A stretch of DNA of 37,593 bases from positions 1 through 37,593 of the forward strand of contig JAHLWP010000039.1 of the NCBI GenBank assembly GCA_019057865.1, in the 5' to 3' direction. The DNA is from Promethearchaeota archaeon (GTDB taxonomy: Archaea > Asgardarchaeota > Lokiarchaeia > Sigyniarchaeales > SOKP01). The translations under genes and the position numbers were made by a program. The notes beneath the pieces were generated by a model. The model was not told the DNA's origin and searched no databases. It was given only the letters and a program-made list of their open reading frames with translations. Position 1 is the stretch's first letter. Each line of letters begins with the position of its first letter. Shown here in pieces: positions 17,761 through 26,402 of the stretch.

Positions 17761-19749
17761 ATGAGCGATAAGCGAAAAAAATTATGGGAACCATCTAAAA
17801 AATGGATTAAAAATGCAGAAGTGACCCGTTTTATTGAGTTTGTCAATAAGGAATATGGACAGAATATAAAAGGAGGGAAAGATCTATATAGGTGGTCAGT
17901 TGAAAAAATATCTGATTTCTGGGAAGCAATGTGGAATTTTTCGGGAATTATTGCTTCTAAATCTTATGAAAAAGTTATTGAAGACTTAAATGTATTTCCC
18001 GGTACAAAATGGTTTCCTGGTGCAAAGTTAAATTTTGCTGAAAACCTTCTGAAGTATAAAGATGATCAATTAGCTTTTATATTTCAGGGTGAAACTAAGG
18101 TATCAAAGAAAATAACTTACGCAGAATTATACAAAACTGTAGCTCGCCTAGTAAAATCTCTTAAAGATATGGGAATCACTGTTGGTGATCGAATTGTGTC
18201 TTATATTCCAAATCTTATTGAAACACCTACCGTAATGCTGGCAGCTACAGCTATTGGCGCGATTTGGGCTTCTTGTGGTGCTGAGCTTCAACCTAGTGCT
18301 GTTATTGATAGATTTAGTCAAATTGAACCTAAAGTGCTATTTGCTGTAGATGGATATTTTTATAGAGGTAAAGAATTTGATATTAGGGAGAATATTAAAG
18401 CCGTAGTTGATGCTATTCCTTCTATTGAAAATGTTTTCGTGGTGTCTTATATTTCCGATGGTAAAGCTGATGTAAGCAGAATACCAAAGGCAATAAATTG
18501 GGAAGATTTTATTTCCCAAGAGGAAAACCCAGAACTTTATTTTGAGCAATTACCTTTTGATCATCCTATTTATGTGATGTTTTCTTCTGGAACAACTGGG
18601 AAGCCAAAATGTATGGTACAGAGTGGAGGGGGAGTTCTCATCAATCATTTAAAGGAACTTATTCTCTCTACTGATTGTAAAAGAAGTGATGTGATAACTT
18701 ATATTACCGCTCCAAGTTGGATGATGTGGAATTGGTTGATTAGTGCTCTAGCAGTGGGTGCAACTATCTTTTTATATGATGGTAATCCCCTTTATCCCGA
18801 TCCTCTTAGATTTTTTGAATTGATAGAAAAACATAAAATTTCAATATTTGGGACAAGCGCTGCCTATATTCATTATCTTATGGGTCTTGAACTTAAACCT
18901 GCGGAAAAACACGATTTAAGTTCACTTAGAGAAATCTCACAAACGGCATCTACTCTATCCCCTGAAGGATTTGAATATGTTTATCGTGAAATTAAAAAGG
19001 ATTTATTCTTTAACTCGATAAGTGGTGGTACTGATATTAACGGATGTTTTTCGGGGGCAATACCTATTTTACCTGTTTATTCTGGTGAATTACAAGGGAG
19101 AGCACTAGCGATGAAAGTTGAATCCTATAATGATAATGCAGAACCAATAGAAGACGAGCAAGCTGAGCTTGTGTGCGAAGCCCCATCGCCATCTATGCCT
19201 GTATATTTCTGGGGTGACGATGATAATATGACTAAATATAAGGCAGCTTACTTTGACCATTTTAAGGATACTGGAAAGAATGTATGGAGGCATGGTGATT
19301 ATATCGTTATTCACAGCGATACTGGAGGAATTACATTCTGGGGAAGATCTGATGCTGTTCTTAAACCAAGTGGAGTTCGAATTGGAACTGCTGAAATTTA
19401 TAATGTAATTGAACAAGTTCCAGAAATAGCTGATTCGTTAGTGATTGGACAAAAGATCAGTGGTGATATCCGAATTGTAATGTTTGTATTATTAAATGAG
19501 GGTTATGAACTAACAGATGGATTGAAAGAAAAAATTAGAAAAGAACTCCGAACAAAAACATCTCCAAGGCATGTACCTAAAGTTATTTTACAAGCACCCC
19601 CCGACGGTATTCCATATACATTTAGTAATAAAAAAGTCGAGATTGCAGTTACAAAAATCATCCATGGTATGCCTATTGCAAACCGAGGAGCTTTAAGAAA
19701 CCCTGAATCTTTGGATTTCTATGAAAAAATGAGAGATGAATTAGAATAG
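17761..19749 (+). CDS. aacS: Acetoacetyl-CoA synthetase (AMP-forming)
   Basis: A 662-residue adenylate-forming ligase that activates acetoacetate to acetoacetyl-CoA with ATP. The N-terminus KKLWEPSKKWIKNAEVTRFI and the phrase FPGAKLNFAENLL mark the acetoacetate-CoA ligase subgroup rather than acetyl-CoA synthetase. The P-loop FSSGTTGKPK lies near 274-283, TAPSWMMWNWL follows, and the catalytic Lys is in SNKKVEIAV near 624-625. I chose the ATG at 17761; a GTG nine bases upstream is in frame. It is probably cotranscribed with the ACD-type subunit. With the thiolase at 32908 it gives a route between acetoacetate and acetyl-CoA. Confidence 0.92.
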   Translation: MSDKRKKLWEPSKKWIKNAEVTRFIEFVNKEYGQNIKGGKDLYRWSVEKISDFWEAMWNFSGIIASKSYEKVIEDLNVFPGTKWFPGAKLNFAENLLKYKDDQLAFIFQGETKVSKKITYAELYKTVARLVKSLKDMGITVGDRIVSYIPNLIETPTVMLAATAIGAIWASCGAELQPSAVIDRFSQIEPKVLFAVDGYFYRGKEFDIRENIKAVVDAIPSIENVFVVSYISDGKADVSRIPKAINWEDFISQEENPELYFEQLPFDHPIYVMFSSGTTGKPKCMVQSGGGVLINHLKELILSTDCKRSDVITYITAPSWMMWNWLISALAVGATIFLYDGNPLYPDPLRFFELIEKHKISIFGTSAAYIHYLMGLELKPAEKHDLSSLREISQTASTLSPEGFEYVYREIKKDLFFNSISGGTDINGCFSGAIPILPVYSGELQGRALAMKVESYNDNAEPIEDEQAELVCEAPSPSMPVYFWGDDDNMTKYKAAYFDHFKDTGKNVWRHGDYIVIHSDTGGITFWGRSDAVLKPSGVRIGTAEIYNVIEQVPEIADSLVIGQKISGDIRIVMFVLLNEGYELTDGLKEKIRKELRTKTSPRHVPKVILQAPPDGIPYTFSNKKVEIAVTKIIHGMPIANRGALRNPESLDFYEKMRDELE

Positions 19750-19768
19750 ATTCAATTTCTTTTTATTC

Positions 19769-20194
19769 TTACTTATTCTTTTTGAATATATTAATTTTCT
19801 TGATTAGATCCTCTGTTGATAGCACTTTTATGTGATTTTGTTCCTTTTTTAGCTTTTTATCATTTGACCAAACTGCAGATTTAAGTGCTAAAGCTAGTGC
19901 TAAATAAACTGAATCTTTAGGATCTGGTGAAAATGCATTCGCTTTTTCAAGAAAGGGAGTAATATTTTTCTGAGGGATAAAAGTAATATATTCTTTTAAT
20001 ATTCGTACAAAATTTCCAAAATTTTCTTTTGATCTGTGTGTTTTTTCAAGAATTTGGTTTTGATATTTGGAAAATTCTTCTAATAAAAATTCTGGCGCAA
20101 ATAATTGAAGTTCATTACTAATAATTAACTCAGCAGTTAAACCTCTCTTTATTAATGCTGCAAATATAATATTAGCATCAATTACCAGTTTCAA
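19769..20194 (-). CDS. vapC: PIN-domain ribonuclease toxin (VapC-like)
   Basis: A 141-residue PIN-domain protein with the expected acidic residues: Asp6 in VIDANII, Glu40 in the LLEEF helix, Asp94 in DPKDSVYLALAL and Asp112 in WSNDKKL. Such toxins cut RNA, often tRNA or rRNA, when released from the antitoxin. It starts 5 bases after the antitoxin stop, the usual VapBC layout. It converges with the acetoacetyl-CoA synthetase gene (stops 19 bases apart). Confidence 0.88.
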   Translation of the reverse strand: MKLVIDANIIFAALIKRGLTAELIISNELQLFAPEFLLEEFSKYQNQILEKTHRSKENFGNFVRILKEYITFIPQKNITPFLEKANAFSPDPKDSVYLALALALKSAVWSNDKKLKKEQNHIKVLSTEDLIKKINIFKKNK

Positions 20195-20199
20195 TGTTA

Positions 20200-20421
20200 T
20201 TACCTCATATAACGCTCAGCCAACAATTTACTTACTTCTTTTCCTAATTTTAGGGCGTCTTCAGGAGTAATTTCACTATCCATACGAAATCCTTTTAGAA
20301 ATTTAAGATGGGCTATTTTTTGTTTAATAGATGTTCGAGCGACTTCTGACCAATTAATTTCAGGGAATTCTTCCATTTCCTTTTTTAAATCTTCTGGGAT
20401 TGAAAGGGTTATGTTTGTCAT
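20200..20421 (-). CDS. vapB: VapB-like antitoxin
   Basis: A 73-residue protein with a ribbon-helix-helix start (MTNITLSIPEDLKKEME, then INWSEVARTSIKQKI) that would bind DNA as a dimer and repress its own operon. The C-terminal helix (EDALKLGKEVSKLLAERY) should wrap the toxin. The position immediately upstream of the PIN gene supports the call. Confidence 0.85.
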   Translation of the reverse strand: MTNITLSIPEDLKKEMEEFPEINWSEVARTSIKQKIAHLKFLKGFRMDSEITPEDALKLGKEVSKLLAERYMR

Positions 20422-20634
20422 TTTTTTAAATTTTTTTTAATCTATGTGAATTTATGTGAATACACATATTAATATTTTTCTTTTAAATAATATAACTTAA
20501 ACAAATTGGATTTGTAAATGTTCTATTTTTACTCTTAAAAATTGATTATAAACCTAAAATAAATTTATTTTCTTTTTTTCGTTATTAATAAAAAATATTA
20601 GAAAATTAGAAGCTTATTAATAACTATTACTGCT

Positions 20635-22509
20635 CTAACTATTTGATTTTTTTATTTCAAGTTTTTCCAAGGTTTCTTCTAAAGGAAAACCCGTATCCCA
20701 ATCCCAACCTCGCTTTTTATAATAAACTTTCAAGTTTTCTTCTAAATCCACAGCAATTCCTGCACTACCACCCGATTTTAGAGCGGTTGATACTATTTTT
20801 GGTAGATAATCATCTTCTCGCTTACAACCAAGTTTACACGAAATTAATCTTTTCAAATTTGAAGCTCGTTCTCCAATTTTAAACAAAGTTCCACTACTCC
20901 CAAAAGATTGAATCCCCGTAGCTGCTTTGAGTAACCTTGTTAAAGCAATGTCATTAATATGTGTAAAATTGCAAATAACAGCTGAATCGTATATATTAGT
21001 TAAATCTTGATATGCTATAATTGCATTCTCTCTTTTATTTACAGTAAATCTATCTTTCTTTCTAATTTTTGTATATGAAGCAGCGTCTCCATCAATATTA
21101 TAGAAATCTCCTTTATTATGGTTAGCTCCGGTACAACTTGTCATATAAGAAAGAGCCTGTCCTAGATAAGCACGTGGATCATGCATTGGTATTTCTAAAC
21201 CTTTTACATGTGCAGCTAAATCAGGATCAACTCCAAACTTTTCAGCCATTACTTTTACCCCTTCTGCTAAAATAGCTCCAATCCCTTCTCGTTTGATGAT
21301 TAGTTCTAGTAAGGATAATACAATTACCTCATTCCCCCAGCGAATATCTTCTAATTTAATAGGGGCTATATATTTTTTAATCTCTTCTATGGCGATTTTA
21401 TTTTCAACTAGGTAGATTAAAAAGGATATGGACACGCCACTAGAAATAGTATCTACACCATCAAGATTACATATGTGATTTGCTTTTATTATCGGTTTAA
21501 AATCTAAGATGCCACACATTGGCCCAAATGCGGCAGTGGTTTCATACTCGGGACCATCAACTTCTATCTCCTTGCCATCCATCTCAAAGAGTGTTGTTCT
21601 ACCACATCCAATAGAACATCCCGCACAAGCATATTTTAATACAACATATTGCTCTTTTAAAGCTCTTCCTGTTAAATTTTCTGCAACAAATTCACTACTT
21701 GTGAAATATTTTGCGGGAACATCTCCAATAACCATACCCATATCTGTATAAATTAGAGTCCCGTAGTGAGCAAAAAAGTTTGTAGCAAATGGGATTAGTA
21801 TCTTTTCCAGCGTATCTTTACCTTGAATTCTCAATTCTTCACTATCAAAATATTCAATCGTTTGATTTCCTTTAATAGCGATTGCTTTTAGTTTCTTTTT
21901 TCCCATCACTGCTCCTAATCCGCACCTACCTGCTGCTCTTCCTTCATCATTGATAATTCCGGCGTATTTTACTAAATTCTCACCCGCCTTCCCAATACAG
22001 GCTACTCTAAATTTCTCATCGTTTAAAAGCGCTCTAACGGAAGTAATTGTGTCTTGGGTGTTTTTTCCCCATAAGGAATCAGCATCCTTAATTTCTATTT
22101 TACCATCAATAATCACAATGATCTTAGGCTTTTCCGCATTACCAGTGACAACAATTGCATCATATCCACTTCTCTTTAAAGCAATAGGAAAAAATCCTCC
22201 TGAAGTTGATTCACCCCAAATTCCAGTAAGAGGTGAAATCCCTGTAACACAATATCTACTACTAGAAGGTGTCATTGTTCCTGTTAATGGACCCGTAGCG
22301 AAAATTAAGGGATTAATACTTGAGAAAGGGTCTTTTTGTAAGGTTTGAAAATCACTATCCGAAAGCAAATCATATGTAAGTTTTGCTGAAAGTCCTGCTC
22401 CTCCCAGATAATCTTCGGCAATTTTATGGTCAAGATCCTTTACTTCTATTTTCATTGAATCTAAATCAATATACGCAATTTTACCGTTATAACCATTTAA
22501 TTTTTCCAT
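20635..22509 (-). CDS. aor: Aldehyde:ferredoxin oxidoreductase (tungsten-type)
   Basis: A full-length 624-residue AOR-family enzyme that oxidises aldehydes to acids with ferredoxin, or reduces acids in reverse. The [4Fe-4S] ligands are Cys295, Cys298, Cys302 and Cys513, matching the spacing of Pyrococcus AOR. The tungstopterin-binding phrases include AAGRCGLGAVMGKKKLKAI and HDPRAYLGQALSYMT, and GPEYET carries a conserved Glu. The start codon ATG at 22509 follows a strong AGGAGG (22518-22523), which overlaps the stop codon of the upstream alcohol dehydrogenase gene. That overlap indicates translational coupling. Downstream lies a 213-base AT-rich gap before vapB. The substrate is unknown, but the partner dehydrogenase suggests alcohol/aldehyde/acid conversion. 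Confidence 0.94.
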   Translation of the reverse strand: MEKLNGYNGKIAYIDLDSMKIEVKDLDHKIAEDYLGGAGLSAKLTYDLLSDSDFQTLQKDPFSSINPLIFATGPLTGTMTPSSSRYCVTGISPLTGIWGESTSGGFFPIALKRSGYDAIVVTGNAEKPKIIVIIDGKIEIKDADSLWGKNTQDTITSVRALLNDEKFRVACIGKAGENLVKYAGIINDEGRAAGRCGLGAVMGKKKLKAIAIKGNQTIEYFDSEELRIQGKDTLEKILIPFATNFFAHYGTLIYTDMGMVIGDVPAKYFTSSEFVAENLTGRALKEQYVVLKYACAGCSIGCGRTTLFEMDGKEIEVDGPEYETTAAFGPMCGILDFKPIIKANHICNLDGVDTISSGVSISFLIYLVENKIAIEEIKKYIAPIKLEDIRWGNEVIVLSLLELIIKREGIGAILAEGVKVMAEKFGVDPDLAAHVKGLEIPMHDPRAYLGQALSYMTSCTGANHNKGDFYNIDGDAASYTKIRKKDRFTVNKRENAIIAYQDLTNIYDSAVICNFTHINDIALTRLLKAATGIQSFGSSGTLFKIGERASNLKRLISCKLGCKREDDYLPKIVSTALKSGGSAGIAVDLEENLKVYYKKRGWDWDTGFPLEETLEKLEIKKSNS

Positions 22510-22517
22510 TTTTATTT

Positions 22518-22523
22518 CCTCCT
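22518..22523 (-). promoter_or_regulatory. Strong Shine-Dalgarno for aor, overlapping the upstream stop
   Basis: The perfect AGGAGG lies nine bases before the aor ATG and contains part of the TAG stop (22522-22524) of the alcohol dehydrogenase gene. It fixes the aor start and points to coupled translation. Confidence 0.7.
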
Positions 22524-23829
22524 AAGAATAATACAAATTCATTAAATCTTCTAATTTATTTTCATAAGTAATTTCCAATATCTTTCTATATTGTAATTCA
22601 CTGATCTTTCGAGTAGAGGAGAGTGTACAATAATCATTGAAAGCAAAATCGACCATTTGATCCATTTGCGCCATATATTCCTCTTTTGAGATTTTAGGGC
22701 TTTCAATCTCCAAAATAGATAAGGGACAATTTACGTTACTCATAAATGTTCTTAAACCAACTAATAATTCCTTTAAAATCTCATCTCTAGGACGGTCTTC
22801 TACATCGATTTTAAAAAGTTTTGCAAGCTCATAAAATCGGTTGGTAACCTTTGACTGAAAAGCAATAGAAGCACATAAAAATACTCCTACACAGATGCCA
22901 TGATGAACATGAAATAGTGCTCCAAATGAGTGTCCTAAAGAATGTTCTATACCTCCAGAAATATTTCCAAAACCTATTCCTGCGATATATGCTGCCATCT
23001 GCATTTTTTCACGAGCTTCCATATCATTTCCTCGTTTCACCGAACGAGGTAAATAGTCTAAAATAAGCTCTATTGCTTTCAAGTTATGCATATCAGTAAA
23101 CAATGTACTCATTGTAAGCATGTACGATCCCATAGAGTGAGCAAGTGCATCCATGCCAGTACCCATGGTTAAGGTTGGTGGCATTGTTTTTACAAAATCA
23201 GGATGGAGTACCACAAAATCAGGGCAAAATTCATATAAAACAACCTCCGTCTTCTTAGGTGGATCTCTATCTGTATCCGTTACAACTGCTATAAACGTGG
23301 TTTCTGCACCTGTTCCAGAAGTTGTTGGTATCGCTGCTAGAATTTTAACTTTTTTCCGAAGACCTGCATAATAAGGAGCACTCATATTATTGATATTAAT
23401 CTCTGGTTTTTCATAAAATAATAGAATTAACTTCGCAGTATCCATGGCAGATCCACCTCCTACGGCTAGAATTATTTTAGGATCATATTCTTCACAAATT
23501 TTTGCGCCCTCAAGTATCGTATTTCTAGGCGCATCAGGAAGGACATTATCATAAAATTTACTATCAATACCTCTTTGACCCATTCTATCGGCAACCCTTT
23601 CTCCGAGTCTTCGCAAATCTTTATCAACGACGATTAACACACGCTTCTCATCATCAGATAAATACGCAGAAATGTGATTAATAAAATCGTTTAAACTATT
23701 AGTTCCAACGAAAGTAGTTTTTGGACTTATAATAGGTGAATGGTAACCCCTAAAAGCATTGCTGCCTGCTTTAATATACAGACTTTTAAGCATGTCATTT
23801 TCATACCATGCAATATCTCTTCTTGACAT
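22522..23829 (-). CDS. Iron-containing (group III) alcohol dehydrogenase
   Basis: A 435-residue Fe-ADH. It has the NAD(P)-binding GGGSAMD near 124-130 and PTTSGTGAE near 168-176. The metal ligands are probably Asp227 and His231 in GMDALAHS, then His296 and His310, with the 14-residue gap seen in lactaldehyde reductase. It is first in an operon with aor, 12 bases upstream. Together they could turn an alcohol into an acid while reducing NAD(P)+ and ferredoxin, or the reverse. It is longer than most Fe-ADHs (about 380-390) because of N- and C-terminal extensions. An inverted repeat about 92 bases upstream may be regulatory. Confidence 0.92.
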   Translation of the reverse strand: MSRRDIAWYENDMLKSLYIKAGSNAFRGYHSPIISPKTTFVGTNSLNDFINHISAYLSDDEKRVLIVVDKDLRRLGERVADRMGQRGIDSKFYDNVLPDAPRNTILEGAKICEEYDPKIILAVGGGSAMDTAKLILLFYEKPEININNMSAPYYAGLRKKVKILAAIPTTSGTGAETTFIAVVTDTDRDPPKKTEVVLYEFCPDFVVLHPDFVKTMPPTLTMGTGMDALAHSMGSYMLTMSTLFTDMHNLKAIELILDYLPRSVKRGNDMEAREKMQMAAYIAGIGFGNISGGIEHSLGHSFGALFHVHHGICVGVFLCASIAFQSKVTNRFYELAKLFKIDVEDRPRDEILKELLVGLRTFMSNVNCPLSILEIESPKISKEEYMAQMDQMVDFAFNDYCTLSSTRKISELQYRKILEITYENKLEDLMNLYYS

Positions 23830-24294
23830 AGAAATTTTCCCTTTTATGGTGAGTAAATAATATTCATTATTTTACAATGAATTTATATTTTCATAGAAGT
23901 TTAAATTTTATTCCTTTCAGCATTTCGAAAGAAATGGAGTTTTGACATTTTAGTATAATAGATCTTTTGAGTAGAGCCATAGCCCTCGAAAAATCTTTAT
24001 TATTAAATTTACTTTTCTCATTAATTTATTTATTTCTCAAAAAAAATTCGAGAAGGAAAAAAATAAACAATATTTTTTTCTATTTGGTTGAGATTTGGGA
24101 ATGTAATCTAATCTAATTTTTTCATGTTGTTCTATGTAATTGATCTACCCAACATTCATATTCTTGAAGTCCGATATATTCCTTAAAAAAACAGTGATAT
24201 AGAGAAATTTGCCTCCTGCTATGCCAACGAATTTGGCACTCTCATGTTGCCCAAGCTCTTTACTAACTTCATTTATAAATATATTTTCTTTTGT
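23830..24294. other. 465-base region between ADH and enoyl-CoA hydratase
   Basis: No complete gene is visible. It contains an inverted repeat at 23921-23936 (near the ADH promoter side), another at 24222-24238 (arms TGCCAA/TTGGCA, behind the hydratase gene), and a 48-codon frame that continues in phase beyond the hydratase stop codon down to about 24150. Otherwise it is AT-rich sequence. Confidence 0.5.
23921..23936. promoter_or_regulatory. Perfect inverted repeat upstream of the ADH-AOR operon
   Basis: CATTTC and GAAATG arms of six bases flank a GAAA centre. It lies 92-107 bases upstream of the ADH start and could be an operator or an RNA hairpin. No regulator gene is adjacent. Confidence 0.3.
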
Positions 24295-25128
24295 TTAATC
24301 AACCCAAAAGTCTTTTGCCAATCGTCTTCTAGTCTGCCACAAGCCATCTTTGCGAATAAATCCGATAACACCCTTTCCTTGATCAGCGTCTTTTATTTTC
24401 CACATTCCATTAACAGCTCCAGTCAAGCCAGCTGATAAAACTTCAAAACCTTGAGCAGTATACAAGTCGCATTCAACTCCACGGTTAATTATAAATTTAA
24501 GCTGACGCATGCCTTGCTGGTTTTTAGATTTAAGTACTTCCAATAACTTTTCCACCTCATTATCGAGTTGGTCATCAGGAACTAATCTATTCCATAAATT
24601 CCATTCGACGGCTTTTCTACCAGAATGAAGTGCACCAAGAAGATTTATTTCTTTCGCCCTCCTTCGACCAATTAGTCGAGCCAATCGTGTCGTACCCCCC
24701 CATCCAGGTGTTATTCCAACATCTACTTCAGGCATACCCCATTTTGAGCGTTCAGTAGCGATAACAAAATCACACGCCATGGTTATTTCTAAACCACCAC
24801 CGACCGCATATCCGTCTACTGCAGCAATTGTAATTTTATCTAACTCTTCAAGTTGATTAGCCATATTTTGATAATACCTTGCACGTCTAGTAATATCGTT
24901 TGCATCACCCCACCTCATCATTTCACTAATATCGTCACCAACACAGAAATTATTCCCTGCTCCCTTTATAACTAAAAATTTAAGATTTTTAGATCTTCTG
25001 ACAATTTCTATTGCTGAAACTATCTCATCAGAGAGTTTCATGCTTAACGCATTCTTAACTTCGGGACGATTAAGCGTTATAAACGCTGTTTTATCCTTCA
25101 CTTCATATATTAAATTTTCAAAATTCAT
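24295..25128 (-). CDS. Enoyl-CoA hydratase/isomerase (crotonase family)
   Basis: A 277-residue crotonase-fold enzyme. The oxyanion-hole phrase is GNNFCVGDDI near 58-67, and DGYAVGGGLEITMACD (105-120) and WGMPEVDVGITPGWGGT contain the two catalytic glutamates Glu114 and Glu134, spaced 20 apart as in mammalian enoyl-CoA hydratase. It therefore probably hydrates a trans-2-enoyl-CoA to the 3-hydroxyacyl-CoA, within beta-oxidation or butyrate-type metabolism. The C-terminus (KDGLWQTRRRLAKDFWVD) is a little longer than in many members. It stands alone, divergent from the transglutaminase-like gene. Confidence 0.92.
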   Translation of the reverse strand: MNFENLIYEVKDKTAFITLNRPEVKNALSMKLSDEIVSAIEIVRRSKNLKFLVIKGAGNNFCVGDDISEMMRWGDANDITRRARYYQNMANQLEELDKITIAAVDGYAVGGGLEITMACDFVIATERSKWGMPEVDVGITPGWGGTTRLARLIGRRRAKEINLLGALHSGRKAVEWNLWNRLVPDDQLDNEVEKLLEVLKSKNQQGMRQLKFIINRGVECDLYTAQGFEVLSAGLTGAVNGMWKIKDADQGKGVIGFIRKDGLWQTRRRLAKDFWVD

Positions 25129-25239
25129 AATTTACTCTTAATTAAAACATAAAAATAAATTTACCCAGATTTCTACATGTGAGTGAAAAATAACTTTTTT
25201 TTCAATATTATTTTAAATAATTAGGATAAAACTTTTAAA

Positions 25240-25872
25240 ATGGAGATATTTGGATTTATTATGGATTCATATGATAAATTACCTGATGTAGAGATCAAAC
25301 CTGTTGGAAAATTATCAAAAAAGTTTTTAGAGCTAGGTATTAAATCATTTAGAGAAGCCTGCGATTATGTACATCATAGTGAGTATGGGTATAATACCAA
25401 TGTTGATGATAAAATGATATTTTTTAAGGAAAATATGGGTACGTGCACAACCAAACATGCGGTAATAGCTGGTCTTGCGGAAGAACTTAATATACCACTA
25501 CATAAACATGTAGGTGTCTATAAATTTACAGAAGAAATCTCTACTGGTGCAAATGAAATTCTAAAAAAATATAATTTACCTTATGTACCTATGGCTCACT
25601 GTTTTTTGGTATATAATGATCATCGTTTTGATCTAACAGAAGGTAATAGCAACGGGAAAAATACATCTATCGAGGAATTTATTTACACAGAAAAAGTAGA
25701 TCCGTTTATCAGCAGAAAAGATGAGTATTTATTGTATAAAAAAGCATTAAAGGAATATGTTCTATCATCTAAGGAAATAGAAGGAATTACTGAGAGAACC
25801 ATATTAAAGGCAAGAGAAGAATCCATTATTCTTTTAAAGAAAAATGTGGAGAAGCAAAAAAGTATAGTATAG
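25240..25872 (+). CDS. Transglutaminase-like cysteine protease-fold protein
   Basis: A 210-residue stand-alone protein with the transglutaminase-like triad: Cys69 in GTCTTKHAVIAGLAEEL, His120 in MAHCFLVYND and Asp131 in RFDLTEGN. The fold includes proteases, peptide-N-glycanases and cross-linking enzymes. No signal peptide or membrane segment is seen, so it acts in the cytoplasm. Substrates are unknown. The start could also be the ATG at 25261. It is a single gene with no operon partner. Confidence 0.7.
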   Translation: MEIFGFIMDSYDKLPDVEIKPVGKLSKKFLELGIKSFREACDYVHHSEYGYNTNVDDKMIFFKENMGTCTTKHAVIAGLAEELNIPLHKHVGVYKFTEEISTGANEILKKYNLPYVPMAHCFLVYNDHRFDLTEGNSNGKNTSIEEFIYTEKVDPFISRKDEYLLYKKALKEYVLSSKEIEGITERTILKAREESIILLKKNVEKQKSIV

Positions 25873-26027
25873 AGTATACTTATTTTTATAAAAATAATGA
25901 TTTTTAAAATATTAATTAAAAAAAAAAGATAAGGTTCGATAACAATCGCAAAAAAAGATTTTTACTAATTATTATTTAATACTTATACGAAATTATTTCT
26001 TTTGTAGATTTATAGTAATTCCTAAAA

Positions 26028-26276
26028 TTAAATCCGAAATCCACTTTTATATGCACTTTGAGGTGCTTTTTCAATAACAACAACATTACTTGCCTGAGGC
26101 CCTTTGTTACCTTGAATAACATCAAATTCAACTTTGTCCAACTCATTCAAAGTTAAATATTCATCTTCTCCTCCAGCTAAAGCACTGTAATGAACAAATA
26201 CATCATTTCCTTCTTCAGAATTTATAAATCCATAACCTTTACGGCTATTAAACCATTTTACTGTTCCTTTGACCAA
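26028..26276 (-). CDS. csp: Cold-shock domain protein (CspA family)
   Basis: An 82-residue cold-shock protein. It begins with VKGTVKWFN, has the RNP1 motif KGYGFI and the RNP2 motif DVFVHYSA, and [10 protein letters not shown] near the end. It binds single-stranded RNA or DNA and may act as an RNA chaperone. The start is inferred as TTG at 26276, which gives the usual [10 protein letters not shown]; another TTG at 26288 is possible, and no ATG is in frame. The C-terminus is extended by about ten residues. Cold-shock proteins are common in bacteria and patchy in archaea, so acquisition by transfer is possible. Confidence 0.9.
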   Translation of the reverse strand: MVKGTVKWFNSRKGYGFINSEEGNDVFVHYSALAGGEDEYLTLNELDKVEFDVIQGNKGPQASNVVVIEKAPQSAYKSGFRI

Positions 26277-26402
26277 TTTTATAACCAAATTTTTTTTTCG
26301 AAATTAATTCTTAAAGTTTTAATACTAAAAGAATTAATTAATGAAAGAATCCAAGTGTAATAAACTTTTGACTTTTTTGATATTATGGGAAAAAAAGAGT
26401 TG

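Noticed and set aside
21950..22348. 132-codon plus-strand frame inside the aor gene
   Set aside because: Complementary to the conserved AOR coding sequence; the sense protein has all cluster ligands.
24222..24238. TGCCAA/TTGGCA hairpin as a terminator of the hydratase gene
   Set aside because: On the minus strand no T run follows it, and archaeal terminators do not need a hairpin. It overlaps the open frame behind the hydratase, so it is only noted.
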